This document shows positions 22,433 through 34,430 of a stretch of DNA of 64,000 nt, piece after piece (the stretch's first letter is position 1; every line of letters begins with the position of its first letter). A program made the translations under genes and the position numbers. Source of the DNA: Amorphophallus konjac (taxonomy: Eukaryota; Streptophyta; Magnoliopsida; Alismatales; Araceae); the NCBI GenBank assembly GCA_022559845.1, contig CM040124.1, positions 66,611,491-66,675,490 of the forward strand, read 5' to 3'. The notes beneath the pieces are model-generated. The model was not told the DNA's origin, ran no database searches, and saw only the letters and a list, made by a program, of their open reading frames with translations.

Positions 22433-24150
22433 GTTGTACTTCTCCTCTTGCATTTGTTCCAGGAACTCTCCATCATGACTTGTAGACCTGTTATCATCAT
22501 TTGGACTGTTAGAGATTTTTGTTTCATCAAAAATAACATGAGGGGTTTCCTCTACAGTTCTATCAGTTTTATTAAAGACCCTGAAGGCCCTAGATGTTTC
22601 AGAGTATCCTAGGAATATTCCTGGAATACTTCTAGCATCAAATTTATCTAAGTCTCTCTTGTTGTTATTATGAATAAAGCATTTTGAACCAAAAATTTTG
22701 AAATATGAGACATTAGGCCTCTTACCTTTCAGGAGTTCATATGGTGTTTTCTTATGTATGGGTCTTACCAAAGCTCTATTAAGTATGTAGCAGGCTGTGT
22801 TTGCCGCTTCTGCCCAAAAGCTCTTAGGTAGCTGACTCTCCATTAGTAGTGTTCTTGCCATTTCCACTATTGTTCGATTCCTTCTCTCCACAATTCCATT
22901 CTGCTCTGGGGTCCTGAGAGAAGAAAATTTGTGAGTCAGTCCCTCCTTGTCACAGAAGCTAGAAAATGAGGAGTTCTCAAACTCTCCTCCATGATCTGAT
23001 TGGATAACAGTGATCTTGTGCCCTATATGTTTTTGCTTATTGAAAAAATGTTTAAATTTTTGAAAAGCATCACTCTTATTTGCCAAGAAAAACAGCCATG
23101 CAAATCTAGAGTAGTCATCGACAATGACAAAACCAAATCTCTTACCATTTAGACTCTGGGTTCTGGTAGGACCAAAGAGATCCATGTGCAAGTGTTCCAT
23201 GATCTTTGTTGACAAGCTCTCAGACCTAATTTTAAAAGAAGCTCGAGTTTGCTTGCCTAGAGCACAGGCCTCGCAAGGCTTAGAGAATGATTTGAACTTC
23301 AAGCTAGGCATCCCTCTAACTAAATCAAATTTAGCTAATTTATGCAAGGTGTTAAAGCTAGCATGGCCTAGTCGCCTATTCCAGTCAAACATGTTATTCT
23401 CTGAATCAGCAGTGAGACACAGATTAGACTCAGACTCAACATCATGATCCACAATATAGACATTATTGACTCTATTTGCAATGAACTTTATTTTATCGGA
23501 GTTTGGTTCTAAAATTTTGCAAGCATGCTCATCAAAAAGAACCTTGTGACCCTTGTCACATAACTGACTAATACTCAATAAATTGTGTTGCAGACCTTCA
23601 ACCAACAAGACTTTTTCAACAGAGTTGGAGGTTTTCTTACCGATGGTTCCGGTCCCAATGATTTGACCTTTGTTTTTACCTCCAAACTTAACTGACCCTC
23701 CTGCTTTCAATTCAAGCTTGCTGAACTTTCTTTGATCCCCTGTCATGTGCCTCGAGCAGCCACTGTCGAGATACCACTTGTTGTTCTCGGCTGCTAGGCT
23801 CACCTGCACAATAACAATTTAAGTTGTGTGCTTTGGAACCCAAGGTAAGTTGGGTCCAAAAATACCGTTCAATTCATTAAGCACAGTCTTGGGAATCCAG
23901 ATCTGTTTTAACCCCTTTTTCTTTCTGTGCTGAGGGTTGACAGTTTTGTTATTGATGTGCATTTCATTTGTTTCTTTTTGTTTCTCAAGTTGTGTCCAGT
24001 TTCTGTTGATAAAGGTTTGGGTCCCAGCCAGACCATAATTTTTAACCTGTCTAGATGAAGGCATTTTATTGACAGTATTCTGTGTGTAGTTAGACGTTCC
24101 CATGTTGCTTTTAAAATAGCCCATTCTTTTATTAGAGTCATAGTTGTTGA
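22415..24150 (-). pseudogene. Copia protease-integrase part of Pol
   Basis: Open from 23,809, with the same frame continuing upstream as a 101-codon stretch to 24,124 beyond a TAA stop near 23,819. The protease signature WYLDSGCSRHMTG is followed by an integrase zinc region (H..H..C..C around LGHASFNTLHKLAK and CEACALGK). The catalytic core has GPTRTQSLNGKRFGFVIVDD, IQSDHGGEFEN and the glutamate in EQNGIVERRN, and then the GKRPNVSYFKIFGSKCF region typical of copia integrases. It ends by frameshift at 22,415. A frameshift also separates it from gag. Confidence 0.92.
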
Positions 24151-25935
24151 ATTGACAGACACCTTGCTTCTGGTGCGTGGGCTTGTTGAATTTCTTGAAG
24201 ATATTTTTTCCAAAATCAGCTGTTGTCTATGGATGTTCTTTTGTTGTTCAGTAGTTTTGGAACTGGATGGAATGTCCAGTTTCTCTTTTCCTTTCTCAGT
24301 GCAGAAAGTAGTGGTTTTTACCCCAAATGCTTCCTTCTTACTTGGGTTGAAACCCAACCCCTCTCTGTTAAAGTTTACTTTGGTGCCTAACAAGGCATTC
24401 AAATTACTCTCTCCCAAAACAAACCTCTCAAGGGTTTTCTTCTTATCTTCCAACTCCTTCCGCAGACATATATTGTTTTCCAGCAATTCATCATTGACCC
24501 TTTTAACAGCTTCATACCCTTCCCTGAGTAAGTCATTTTGTCTCAGGTTTTCTTCAGTATGTTGATTGGTTTCATCAAGCTGTTTTCTAAGTTTTTCAAG
24601 CTCATTTTTAACAAGATTGTTCTCATTTCTTACATTTTCCATTTGAGCTAATTCAGCTATCAGTTTGGAATTTTCTATCTTGATGAGTTCTTGTTCTTCA
24701 TTAACCACATTGAGTTTGCGTTTGGTGACTCTATGTTCTTTAGCTAAGGCATTGTACATATCTAGCAGTTCACCATACTTATCTTCCCAGTCATCAATAG
24801 AGTAAGTCACAAAGGGATTGATTACCTCATTTTCCTCGTCGGCCATCAGACATACTCCTTCAGTCTCCTTTCCTGAGGAATTAGTCTCTGAGTCTTCTTC
24901 TTCATCGCTCCAAGTGCATACCATAGCTTTTGGCTTTTTCTTGTACACTTTGGAGCCTTTCTTATGGTAATCCAGTGTCTTCTTCTGAAGCTCAGGGCAA
25001 TCTTGCTTCATGTGCCCAAGGTTCCTGCAATGATAACACATCACACTTTTAGCATTCCTATCCTTGTCATTGCCATTGTTCGGATATTTACCTGATGAGT
25101 AGTTTCTTCTTCTCCCATATGATTTTCCCTTCAGTTTCAGAAATTTCCTGAACTGTCGTGTGAGCAAGGCTTTTTCACTCCTGTCAAGGTCTGGAATTCC
25201 ATCAGAGTCTCCACTGCTGCTGCTGCTGCTGCTGCTGTGTCGTTCAACCTTAAGAGCAACATTCTTGCCCTTTCTGTCACTACCTTCTCCTGTTTTCTTG
25301 AGATTCATCTCATAGGTCATAAGAGACCCTATGAGTTCAGTGACAGTCATGGTTGTTAAATCCTTCGATTCCTCTATCACAGTGGCCTTTGTGTGCCACG
25401 CTGGAGTCAAAGATCTCAAGATCTTCCTGACTATATCCCCTTCAGATATTTCCTTTCCAAACCCCTTGAGGCTGTTTGTGATCAGTGACAGCCTAGCGTA
25501 CATATCAGTCGCGCTCTCCTCTGACTTCATCTTGAATAATTCATACTCAGAGGTTAGGTAGTTTACCTTGGTAGCTCTGACTTGAGAGGTACCCTCGTAA
25601 ATTAGCGCTAGTTCATCCCACATCTTCTTAGCTGTCTTGCACGCCGAAATTCGGGCATATTCTTCAGGGTGAACTGCGCACTGGATGATGTTGAGCGCAG
25701 ACCAGTTCAGTCCGGATAATTTGACTTGTTCTTCAGACCACATCTCCTCATTCGGAGGTAAATCATACGGTCCAGTTGTAATGACTCTCCACAGCTTGTG
25801 GCTCTGAGATCGGATGAAAACTTCCATCCTGTTTTTCCAAAAGAAATAATTAGAACCATCAAAATATGGGGGACGGGAGATTGACTGTCCTTCAGCTATG
25901 TAGCTGCGAGGACCACTGGTTCCAGGATTACCCTA
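23908..25935 (-). pseudogene. Copia Gag (UBN2-type with zinc knuckle)
   Basis: The first ATG is at 25,827, but the frame is open to about 25,935 and the upstream codons (RPPYFDGSNYFFWKNR) look like the usual Gag N-terminus, so the original start may be lost. The UBN2-type capsid region covers roughly residues 1-170. A CCHC zinc knuckle (CYHCRNLGHMKQDC) lies near residue 265. An acidic segment and then a long coiled coil (about 350-480) follow. The last ~90 codons before the stop at 23,908 are a frameshifted reading: the authentic C-terminal part continues in the frame of the protease ORF, so an indel lies near 24,150-24,240. Gag packages the retroelement RNA into virus-like particles. Confidence 0.9.
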
Positions 25936-25963
25936 GTCGTTGGACCACATCTCGGGTAAACCT

Positions 25964-25975
25964 GCTCTGATACCA
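25964..25975 (-). other. Copia primer binding site
   Basis: The minus strand reads TGGTATCAGAGC two bases after the end of the 5' LTR. This is complementary to the 3' end of plant initiator tRNA-Met, the usual primer for copia minus-strand synthesis. Confidence 0.95.
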
Positions 25976-25977
25976 AC

Positions 25978-27973
25978 TGTTAAGTAAGAGGACGGTGAGC
26001 TAGAAGGGGAGGGGATGAATAGATCACCGTTTAAAAAATATTTGTCCTAGCCGAGGTAATCTTAGAAGATGAGATGGGCTAGGAAGAATGACTATATGTA
26101 AAATAATCCGAAACCTCAACCAAGATAAAGCAGGTCACGAGCGCAGAACATATATCACTCAGAATTTCATCAGCACATATGCACAAGCACTAAGCGAGCA
26201 GTCAGACCAAGGTTTCGATCATCAACAATCACACTTACTTCATGAAACCAGACAAAAGCATAAAGAGAAAAGATGTGCACAATCACACCACGAAGAACAA
26301 GAGGTTTAGATGGTTCAGTCTGCAACCTGCAGACTTACGTCCATCCCTCACTCAAGGCCGAGTGAGGCTTCCCTTTCACAAGAAAGAACCGCAGACTCAG
26401 TCTGCCAACAACACGCTGATCCACAGCTTGGGGATCGAAATCCCTACAGACGCTGAACACACAGCTTGCACCCAGGTCTCACACCCCAAGACCTGACCCG
26501 GAGATAACTCTCCCTTCCTCTTAGACAAGAGGGAACCCAGCAGTGACCCACACTCACTGCAAATCAGAGACGCTGTCTCTCTTCCTCCACAGCCGGAGGG
26601 AACAACCCAGATAGCCTCCTTACTATCTGAACACAAGAACCCCGGAGACCACCTCCCTTCCTCTGATCTGATTCAGAGGGAACCACAATGCAACCCAGAG
26701 GATTCACCTCTCTTCCTCTACACCTAGAGGGAACGATAAAACAGAGTATCAGAATTTAAGAACAAACAACTGAAAACATAAAGAAATATCGAAGACAATC
26801 GAACGGAGAAACAATGTAGCTTCTTAAAGAAGCATAGACAAAACATAGCAGAAAACCATCCTCTCCTTCATCACTCTCTCTCTTCCAGGTATGCTCAACG
26901 AATGGATCAGGATGGCTTCTCCTCTCCTTCCTCTCGCTCTGGCCTCACCCTTTTCCTTGTGGCTTCGGCAGCTTTTCAGGAGCAGAAACCTTCATATATA
27001 TATCCAACCTCACGAGAGAGTGAGGGTTTGGGAGACACGCGCGAAGTAATGCTTCCAGATGAACCGAGCCACGTATTAGACGATTATTCCCTCGGATCAC
27101 GTGCTCACATGATTGGAATAAAGTTCCAATTTGTCTTTAAGTCCCTGTAAGGTTTCAGAGAACATTCAGTCAATCTCAGAAATATTCAAGTCATACATTG
27201 TTCACACAGATTGCACGGGACTTATCAAAGGACTGAAGAACGCGTCAACGCACTAAAGCCAAGGCGTTAACGCAATGGATATAATGGAGAACAGGTCCCT
27301 TGATAAAACACACTAATGCGTCAACGCATCAGTTGACAGCGTCGACGCTTCTGCTTGGTGGTTGATCAAAAGAACCTTTGGTCATAAACTCAAGGCGTCG
27401 ACGCTTCCATTGTGTAGCGTCGCCTCAGCTCCTTGGGCGAGACGCACAATCTCTTGGTAACAAGCCAATGCGTCAACGCTTCAGGTGACAGCGTCGACTC
27501 AGCTTCATAGGCGAGACGCTCAAGCCCTTGGCACCAAGCCAATGCGTCAACGCTTCAGGTGACAGCGTCGACTCAGCTTCATAGGCGAGACGCTCAAGCC
27601 CTTGGCACCAAACCAATGTGTCAACGCATCTAGTGACAGTGTCGACGCAGTGGACAAAACAGCAAGCGAAAGACGCACTATTGTGTCTACGCAGCCAGCC
27701 AAGTGCGTCAACGCACTAAATGCACAGAACCCATATAAACAAGACAGATAAGTATGAGCTTATGGGTGAACATGATAGAGGACCATTAAATCAGAAAAGC
27801 ATGATGAAAAAGCATTTGATCCATAGATTTGCATGCAAGACAACAACATTAGATCCTAAGAATATTTAAACAATGCAGGATCTTTATCATTCATGAAGGA
27901 GCATGAAAATAATTATCATAAAAATAATTTGATTCATAGAGTTAGTCATCATCAAAACTACAGAGATGCAACA
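25978..27973 (-). repeat. Copia 5' LTR
   Basis: About 1,996 bp, matching 17,247-19,246 with roughly 25 substitutions and one short GA-repeat indel. It has the same GCGTCGACGC-type cluster at 27,240-27,715. It contains the promoter for the copia RNA, though I did not settle on one TATA box. Confidence 0.95.
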
Positions 27974-30900
27974 GCTTCTACCTCCATGCGGATGTTTGAT
28001 ATTCGGGGCCGGTTGACAACGGTTCCCCGGGATGCGGCTGGCACTATTCATTTCTGGACGTTGGTCGTGCACTCTAGCCCTCTGGTGAACAATAAGCGGG
28101 AGTGCAAGGACGATCAGGTGGAGAAGTACGTCCACCCCATCAGCCAAGAGAATGTGGTCCGCCCGCTGCTGGAACCGGAGCTGAGGGACTGGGCGCTATC
28201 CATTCGCCCAAGCGTGTTGGTGTTTAGGAAGGGGGATAATGTACTGCTGGAACCATATTATTCCTTCCGGTTTGGTCGCAACTTCGGGTATGACCAGCAT
28301 ATCCCTATTTATCATGCCCAGTTCGGCCTGCCTTCGCGGAACATCCGGGGAAGTTCAGTTGCTGAACATGCTAAGAGCTGGTGGGACTTTTTCCACCGGG
28401 CGGACACTGCCTCTTTCAGGGTGCCGGCCTCGGGTCGCATTCCCTGAGTGACCCAAGACTACATAAAGTGGTGGAACGCCCGGACGGCCTTCTATCGGTT
28501 GCATAAGACCGACTGCTGGGATGGGGCCGAGAGGAGGTTCCTTAGTCGGCAATCGATGCCAGTACTTGAAATTGAGCCAGATCATCTTCTTCGGCTCAAG
28601 AACAAGCAAGAGAAAGAGGTAGCAGCATACATGGCTGCTCGTCGGGAAGCCCGGGTCGCGAGGCCGACGCCGAAACTGGAGTTGCCTCCGGTGGCGAAGG
28701 ACGACTATAAGAAGACATTACGGGATCTTTGCCGGATAGGGAGTGATCGTCTGGAGCTCATTAATTACCCGCTCCCCATGGAGGAGGAGGGCACCCCCGC
28801 AAAGTGCTGGCGTCCAGAGATGGACTTGATCTGCCCATACTGCACATTTATGAGGCGGGAGGAGAGGAAGCCCGAGAATTATAAGGACACCACATGGCTG
28901 TATGTTCTGCTACGGGTGAATGGGCTGAAGATCGAAGATCAGACGGCCGCCATCCTGGGCAAGCGCCTGCACATCCCGTATTATTATGCCGACGGGAGGG
29001 GCATAGACCACTTCAATCTTTTCTGCCACCTCTCCTCGAAGAAGCACGCAGATCTGGGTAGCCTCACAGACCGGTGCCAGAAGGTCGAGGACGTATGCTG
29101 GCTGGTCCGAGAGGCGGCACGTCGGGACAAGGAGCCGTCCCTGAGCTACAGGCCAATAACACTTCGGTTGTACACCGGTCCTCACGGTATTTAACCTTTC
29201 CCACTTCTTCTATTCTCGTGGTCGTGTCCTTGGCAGATTTATCGGGTGCTAACCATGTGTGTATATGTATTTATTCTTCTTACCAGACCATCCCGATAGC
29301 ACCCAGATGGTGACATACCGCAATCTTCTTCGATTCGTCCAGAAGCCTGCCTACTTTGAAGCCGCACTGCCGGCTCCGACTACGGCTCCTCTGCCCAAGG
29401 CAGTGAAGAGGCCCCGGGCAAAATCGCCTGTGAAGAAGGCAGTGGATGCCGCGAAGGCGGCTAAGCAGCGGGACACAAAGCGGAGAAAAACAGAGGCGGC
29501 CAGGGCCCCGATCGCCATTCCTCTGGCGCCACGGGTCCCATCTTTTGAGGAGTTCGAAGTCGCCCGACCCGAGCCAAGCCAACTTGCCGGTCAGTACCTT
29601 CGACCATCAGCGTGTCTTTTAAGTCTTTCTCCTTTTTTGTATTTTCATTTTGGAGCAAAGCCCTGACACCTGAATATTTCTTTTGTCTCAGCCCCTGTGG
29701 AAGAGCCCGTGCCCACACCCATTCCTGACGCGGGGGAGCCAGTTCCTGTGCCTACCCCTGACATGGGTGAAACCGCGGTCATAGCGAAGGCGACTTCGGC
29801 GGCGGCTCCGGCTCCCTTACCGCAGGCCAAGGGAAGGTCCCAAGCCAAGTCGCCTGTTAAAAAGGCGTTGGCTGCTGCCAAGGCGGCCGGGCGGCAAGCA
29901 ACGAAGCGAAGGCGGGCCGAGGAATCCCCGGCCCCGGGGATAGCCCCTTCGGCACCCCTCATTTTGTCCTTTGAAGTATTCGAGGTCACTCGGACTGAGC
30001 CGAGTCACCATGCCGGCGGGGTTCAACGGTCGCCGACGTCACCCGAGATTGACTTGCCTCCTGGGCCATCCTTGGATGCGCGCACGGCGATAATGCGCTT
30101 CTTTCTTACAGGTGGAACGGAGGAACCGGCGCCTGTGCTGATCCCGGGCGGGGGTACGGCTGCGACTCCCGAGAAGGCCTTGCCTGTCGGGGAAGCCCGT
30201 GGGTCACCCCGCGCTGTAGGAGCCGAAGAGGGTATCTATCTTTGTCGGCCTAAACGACTTCTTTGTTCTTTGGGAGCCGACTGGATTTGATGTAACCCAC
30301 CTTTTCTTCTGCGTGACAGGCACAGCAGAGGCAGTCGCTGGGCTATTCGGGCCCCACCTGCAACTCCCGACGACGCGTCTATATGTGAGGAGGAGGCTGA
30401 AGTCTGGCGTATCGGCCTCATCTAGCCCGAGGGAGGGTGCGCCGGCCATTGACCTCGAAGTGGAGGCCCCTTTGTCGGGAAGGGGAGAGCCTGCGGTGGT
30501 CGAGTCATCGTCGGGCGAAGAGGTAGACTACAATTACTCCTCCGATGAAGCGGCTCCTGACGAGGGCGTGTCCGGGGCATCGGAGCCGCCCGAGCCGGTC
30601 TTTAGGGCCCCCTTACTTGCTGGCTCCCCGAGCTTTATGGGGAAGACTGCTGTAAGTGTGAGCTTGCTTGGGCCGGCTCCTTCCTCTCCTTCGTGGTTAC
30701 CTAATGATCTTTTCTTGTCAATTCTGGGTTTCAGGGGCTTAACTTGCCGGAGGCTGTGGAAAAGGGTACCCCAGTTGCGCCGATCGACCGTCAGGTGGGG
30801 GTCGATGTGGGCTCGGGCAAACTAGCCCTTCTATTCGAGGCTCTTCAGCAAGAGTCGACCGCAGGGACTTTAAGTGTTTCTGAAGCGGTGGACGAGCCTT

Positions 30901-32233
30901 TGGAGGAAGGAGAGATTGCGCCCGAAGGCTGCGTCTTCACGGTGGCCGAGGTAAGCGGGGCTTTATGGCTCTTCCCACTTCTCGTCCTCGCGTAATTTAT
31001 TCTCGGCGACGGGCGGCTAACCGTATTTCATGTGGGCAGGTGGCGCCGACGACCGGGAGGACAGCTGGCCGCTCTCGCAAGGCGATCACCAAGCGGAGGC
31101 CAATTACCGGTCAACCACCAGCAGGCGGACCGACTCTGGCATCTGTTCCGGAGGTGGAGACTCTTGCCATGCTCGTGCAGGCGGGAGGCGTCCCTCACCT
31201 ACTGGTTCCACTTCCACCTCTTCCGAGGCTGCCGGCCCAGATGGAGGACCCTTTCTTGAGACAAATATTCGTGGGGCTCCGTGCACATTTGGAGGGATCC
31301 CACATGCGAGGGAAACGTCCGTGGGTGATGGCGTCGGGTCCGGCTTTACTCGAAGCCCCTCCTTCAGCTAAAGCAGCCGTACCGGCACCCCTGCCCATTG
31401 AGGCAGTGGCAGAAGCGAACCAAGCAGTGGCAGAGGAGGCAGGAGAACACCGAGTGATGGCGGCGACAAGTGCTTTGGTGATGAACTTGGCCATTTCCTT
31501 AGCAGTGGTTGGCCAGGAATCTTTTGTCGAGCCACGCCGGCCAGGCGTCTTGACTCTTGCTCTTCCATCTTCTTCGGCCGCAGTGGATGCTGATTTGTGG
31601 GCGGAGGTGGACAGCACCGTGGAATTTACTCCCCCAACCGGGCCTTCGGTCAGTCACACCTCGTCAGAGGCGCCCGTCCATCAAATGCTGGTAACGCTGC
31701 AGACGATGCTACTTGACGACCTTTCCTTATCATACCGGGAGGTACACACCATAGTGACGCAGCTGACCGGGGCGTTACAAGTGCTGGGCTGCCCACTGGA
31801 GGAGTGGTCATGGCGGGCTCTGCTGTTGCTGAAGTATGTGAAGCGTCGAGAGTTCCTTGAGACCCAGGCTCCCGACGCGCGCGCCGCACTAGACGCCCAA
31901 GCGGACGAGTATTTACAGGTCTTGGAGGCACGGCGCCATGATGAAGAGCGCCATGGGAAGGCCTTGGAAAAAGGCCAGGGCAGCGTCCGCTCCCTCAAGA
32001 GTCGGATCGAGAAGCTAGAGGGCTACCTTGCTGCGGCTAGGGTTGACCTTGCCGAGGCTGAGAAGGTGGTCGAGAGTGAGAGCGAAGCTCTCGCCGTCGC
32101 CCAAGTTGAAACGATGTCCGCGGAAGCTAAACTCGCCCGTCTCGAGGAATTGAGGGGCCGGTTACGTGATATGACGAACTTCCCTTGCGTCGGGATCCTC
32201 CCTCTCGAGGACATCTTCAGGGGTGTCGACTGA

Positions 32234-32502
32234 GCGTCGCCTCCCTTAGCTTTCTCCTTTTTGTAACACAGGGGTATGCCCCGAAGCATATGTAATCTGA
32301 TCCTTCTTTAAATATAGTAGAACAGTTACAGTTTCACGTGTTCTTCGTGTATGCATTCATCCCAGAGGGACCTCTCTTCCCCTTTTTCTCTTCTGTGTAT
32401 ATTGTTTTCTTCTTCCTCTTCCCTCCCCTGTTTGACACATTTTTTCTCTTTATTATTTTAATCCTTATGTTTTATTTTATTTTCTTGGTTCATTGATTTA
32501 TT
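32234..32502 (+). other. 3' flank of element 2 PMD gene
   Basis: T-rich DNA follows the TGA stop of the PMD gene. GGGGTATGCCCCGAAGCATATGTAATCTG resembles a transcript 3' end region. No gene was seen. The end of LTR 3 begins at 32,503. Confidence 0.4.
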
Positions 32503-33104
32503 GGCGTGCCAGTCACCGAAGTGACAATTTCATTGTGCGCTCGATCTGACTTGATCAGTCGATTGTGAAGTCCGAGTCGGGACCGGAAGTCCGCCATACC
32601 ATAAAGGCTATGACGTTAATTACATCCCCCCTAAGGAGGACAACCCTTGATTAAACGCTAAAGGTAGGAGGCCTCGAGAGGCAAACATATATTCATGTGC
32701 GCAAATGGAACTTCATACCGAAGCCAGGAAGGCGGGCAAGATAACAACATCAACCATAGAAACAGATGATATCGTTAGGTCAGCGATTCAAAGACCGGGC
32801 TTAGGGGGGAAGGAGGATCTCAGTCACAGGTAGACTGAGCCGTGACCATGATGGGGTTTAAAGCATCGATCGGTATTTCGACAGCATTTCTCCTTAATCT
32901 GGATTATGCCCAGGGAGAAATAGGCTATCACCCACGGAGTGCCAGGATGAAAGCCGGGAGAAAGAGAGAGGCCAGACCTCCCTACCCATATGTATATATA
33001 TATGCCATGGGGCAATGTTTGATATTCCCTATAGAAGCCGGCGGAACTCATGCAATGGCAGAGTCCTCTCGAGCTAAAGGGGTTACTCATCAATGCAGTT
33101 CAAG

Positions 33105-33345
33105 TGTACATAGGTTCCCGGCGCGAAGGCAAAATGGCCGGGGTTCCCGACGTGCCAACTGGAGAGCTTCTCGGCGCGAAGGGGAGATGGCCAGAAGTAT
33201 TCTCGGCCTGGTTGAAGGGAGGAGGAAGAGGATCTCGGCACAGCTGAAGAGGAGGAGGAGCTCTCGGCGCGCTGACAAGAGGGCCAGGGGGGTTTTCTCG
33301 GCGTGAGGGTTCCCGGCGCGCCCAGGGCCGCGCCGGGAGCCATGG
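33105..33345. repeat. TCTCGGCGCG array 3 in LTR 3
   Basis: Seven or more imperfect units of TTCCCGGCGCGAAGG and TCTCGGCGCGCTGA type at 20-35 bp spacing, ending in GGCGCGCC-bearing palindromic sequence near 33,310-33,345. Confidence 0.75.
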
Positions 33346-33974
33346 CGCCGAGAGAGTGTTGGTGTTCTGGCGCCGTGAGGACCCGAAAGGGGTTCCAGAG
33401 GCTCTGCTTTGGGTTTCTTGGCGATGCAGGACAAGCCAGATAGGTTCTGTGAAGTCAAAGTGGATCAGTTCATCAAATCTGAGCTGGATTAGATTTGGGC
33501 TTTACAGGAGCATCAGGATAGAAGAGGGATTTAGGAAGACTAGGGTCGAGGGAAACCCTGTCACCATTATCATGCAGAGCCCGGGGGACAACCTGATGTC
33601 AACTTTCATCTTCATGAGAGAATTTTGGCAGCACCTCCCCTGGACCGAGCATTTGCCAGAGAATGGTATAGGCTGACATCCACGGAGTGCCGGGATGAAA
33701 GCCGGAAAATGAGTGAGCACTAAGGCTCGAAGAGACTATCCATGTCTCTGGCATCGGTCACTATTCCCCTTCTCGGAGACTGACAAAACTCATGTAGAGA
33801 CAGGGTTCGTCAGACCCACGGGGTGGCATGTGAATCCTGTTAGGGACCTCAGAATGTAGGGGAGGTCAATCCCCAGTTAATTTATCCCCTGGGGTGCATA
33901 TGACGACTCACGAACGCGCCAGAATAAATGGACGAAGAGGCCAAAGGAGTGGACGAAGGAGAGGCTCTCAGCAT

Positions 33975-34430
33975 GGTTTTCATTGGCAAGAAGATGGCTC
34001 TCGGCGTGAGATTATAGGTTGGCCAAGGGGTTCTCGGCATGGGTTTACGGGTTGGCCAAGGAGGGCTCTCGGCACGGGTTTAAATTGACCAGAGGGGGTG
34101 CTCTCGGCATGGGTTTAAATTGACCAGAGGGGGTGCTCTCGGCATGGGTTTAAATGCAAAAGAAGGAAGAAGGGAGGCTCCCGGCGTGGAGCCTCTCGGC
34201 GCGCTCCTCACTGCGCCGGAAGGCTGGCGCCGAGAGGCCAAAGGCAAGGGGGGAAGGTCTCGGCCAGGGGCTTCACGGCGCGCCCATTACCGCGCCGGGA
34301 AGGTGGTGCCGGGAAGCCAAGAGCTGGGGGGTTCACGTGGAAGTGGCCTGGAGTGATTTTTGTCGGTTTGCTGAAGAGGGAGGTTTCTCGGCAGCGTAGT
34401 TCTCGGCGGGGAATTTTGCACGCCGAGAGG
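33975..34430. repeat. CTCTCGGCATGGGTTTAAA and TCTCGGCGCGC array 2 in LTR 3
   Basis: Repeated GGGTGCTCTCGGCATGGGTT units (34,010-34,165) grade into CTCTCGGCGCGCTCC units (34,190-34,430). The TCTCGGC core is shared with the other arrays of this element. Confidence 0.75.

Larger units (their letters stand above)
17247..27973 (-). mobile_element. Complete Ty1/copia element, Sirevirus (SIRE/Maximus) type
   Basis: A 10.7-kb LTR retrotransposon on the minus strand. LTRs are 17,247-19,246 and 25,978-27,973, both TGTT..AACA on the plus strand. It has a tRNA-Met type primer binding site, gag, protease-integrase and RT-RNase H in Ty1/copia order, a long noncoding 3' stretch and a polypurine tract. The possible 5-bp target duplication is GCTTT (17,242-17,246) against GCTTC (27,974-27,978), one mismatch. 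The LTRs differ by roughly 25 substitutions over 2 kb by eye, about 98.7% identical, so insertion is recent. The long gag with coiled coil, PBS and repeated polypurine-like boxes point to Sirevirus. I found no envelope-like ORF. Confidence 0.95.
15664..32233 (+). pseudogene. PMD-domain antisense gene, element 2 copy, split by a copia insertion
   Basis: Exon 1 is 15,664-29,186 with the copia element 17,247-27,973 inside it. Further exons by GT/AG sites are 29,287-29,589, 29,692 to about 30,020, 30,112-30,231, 30,320-30,651, 30,735-30,950 and 31,040-32,233. The N-terminal ~900 residues are the plant mobile domain (FYTAEGETSLDLWSLSQLSG; HCAAYLTYWLCSF). The middle is basic, then acidic; the C-terminus has a conserved helical region and a coiled coil of about 120 residues ending in FPCVGILPLEDIFRG. 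Besides the insertion there are in-frame stops at 16,408-16,410 (TAG) and 28,445-28,447 (TGA, likely CGA to TGA). Exon 3 looks like a duplicate of exon 2. Without the insertion the flanking coding sequence stays in frame. Function is unknown. Confidence 0.8.
8632..32502 (-). mobile_element. Tat-lineage Ty3/gypsy element 2 (no pol seen, split by a copia element)
   Basis: In minus orientation this comprises a 3' LTR (11,996 down to about 8,632), a polypurine tract (about 12,015-11,997), tandem arrays and a shared module (12,060-14,035), and an antisense PMD gene on the plus strand (15,664-32,233). Pol would be expected right of 32,233, but the end of LTR 3 begins at 32,503. Either element 3 inserted into element 2, with the rest beyond it, or element 2 is truncated. 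Confidence 0.65.

Noticed and set aside
24152..24565. 137-codon plus-strand ORF across the copia gag region
   Set aside because: It is a shadow of gag on the opposite strand.
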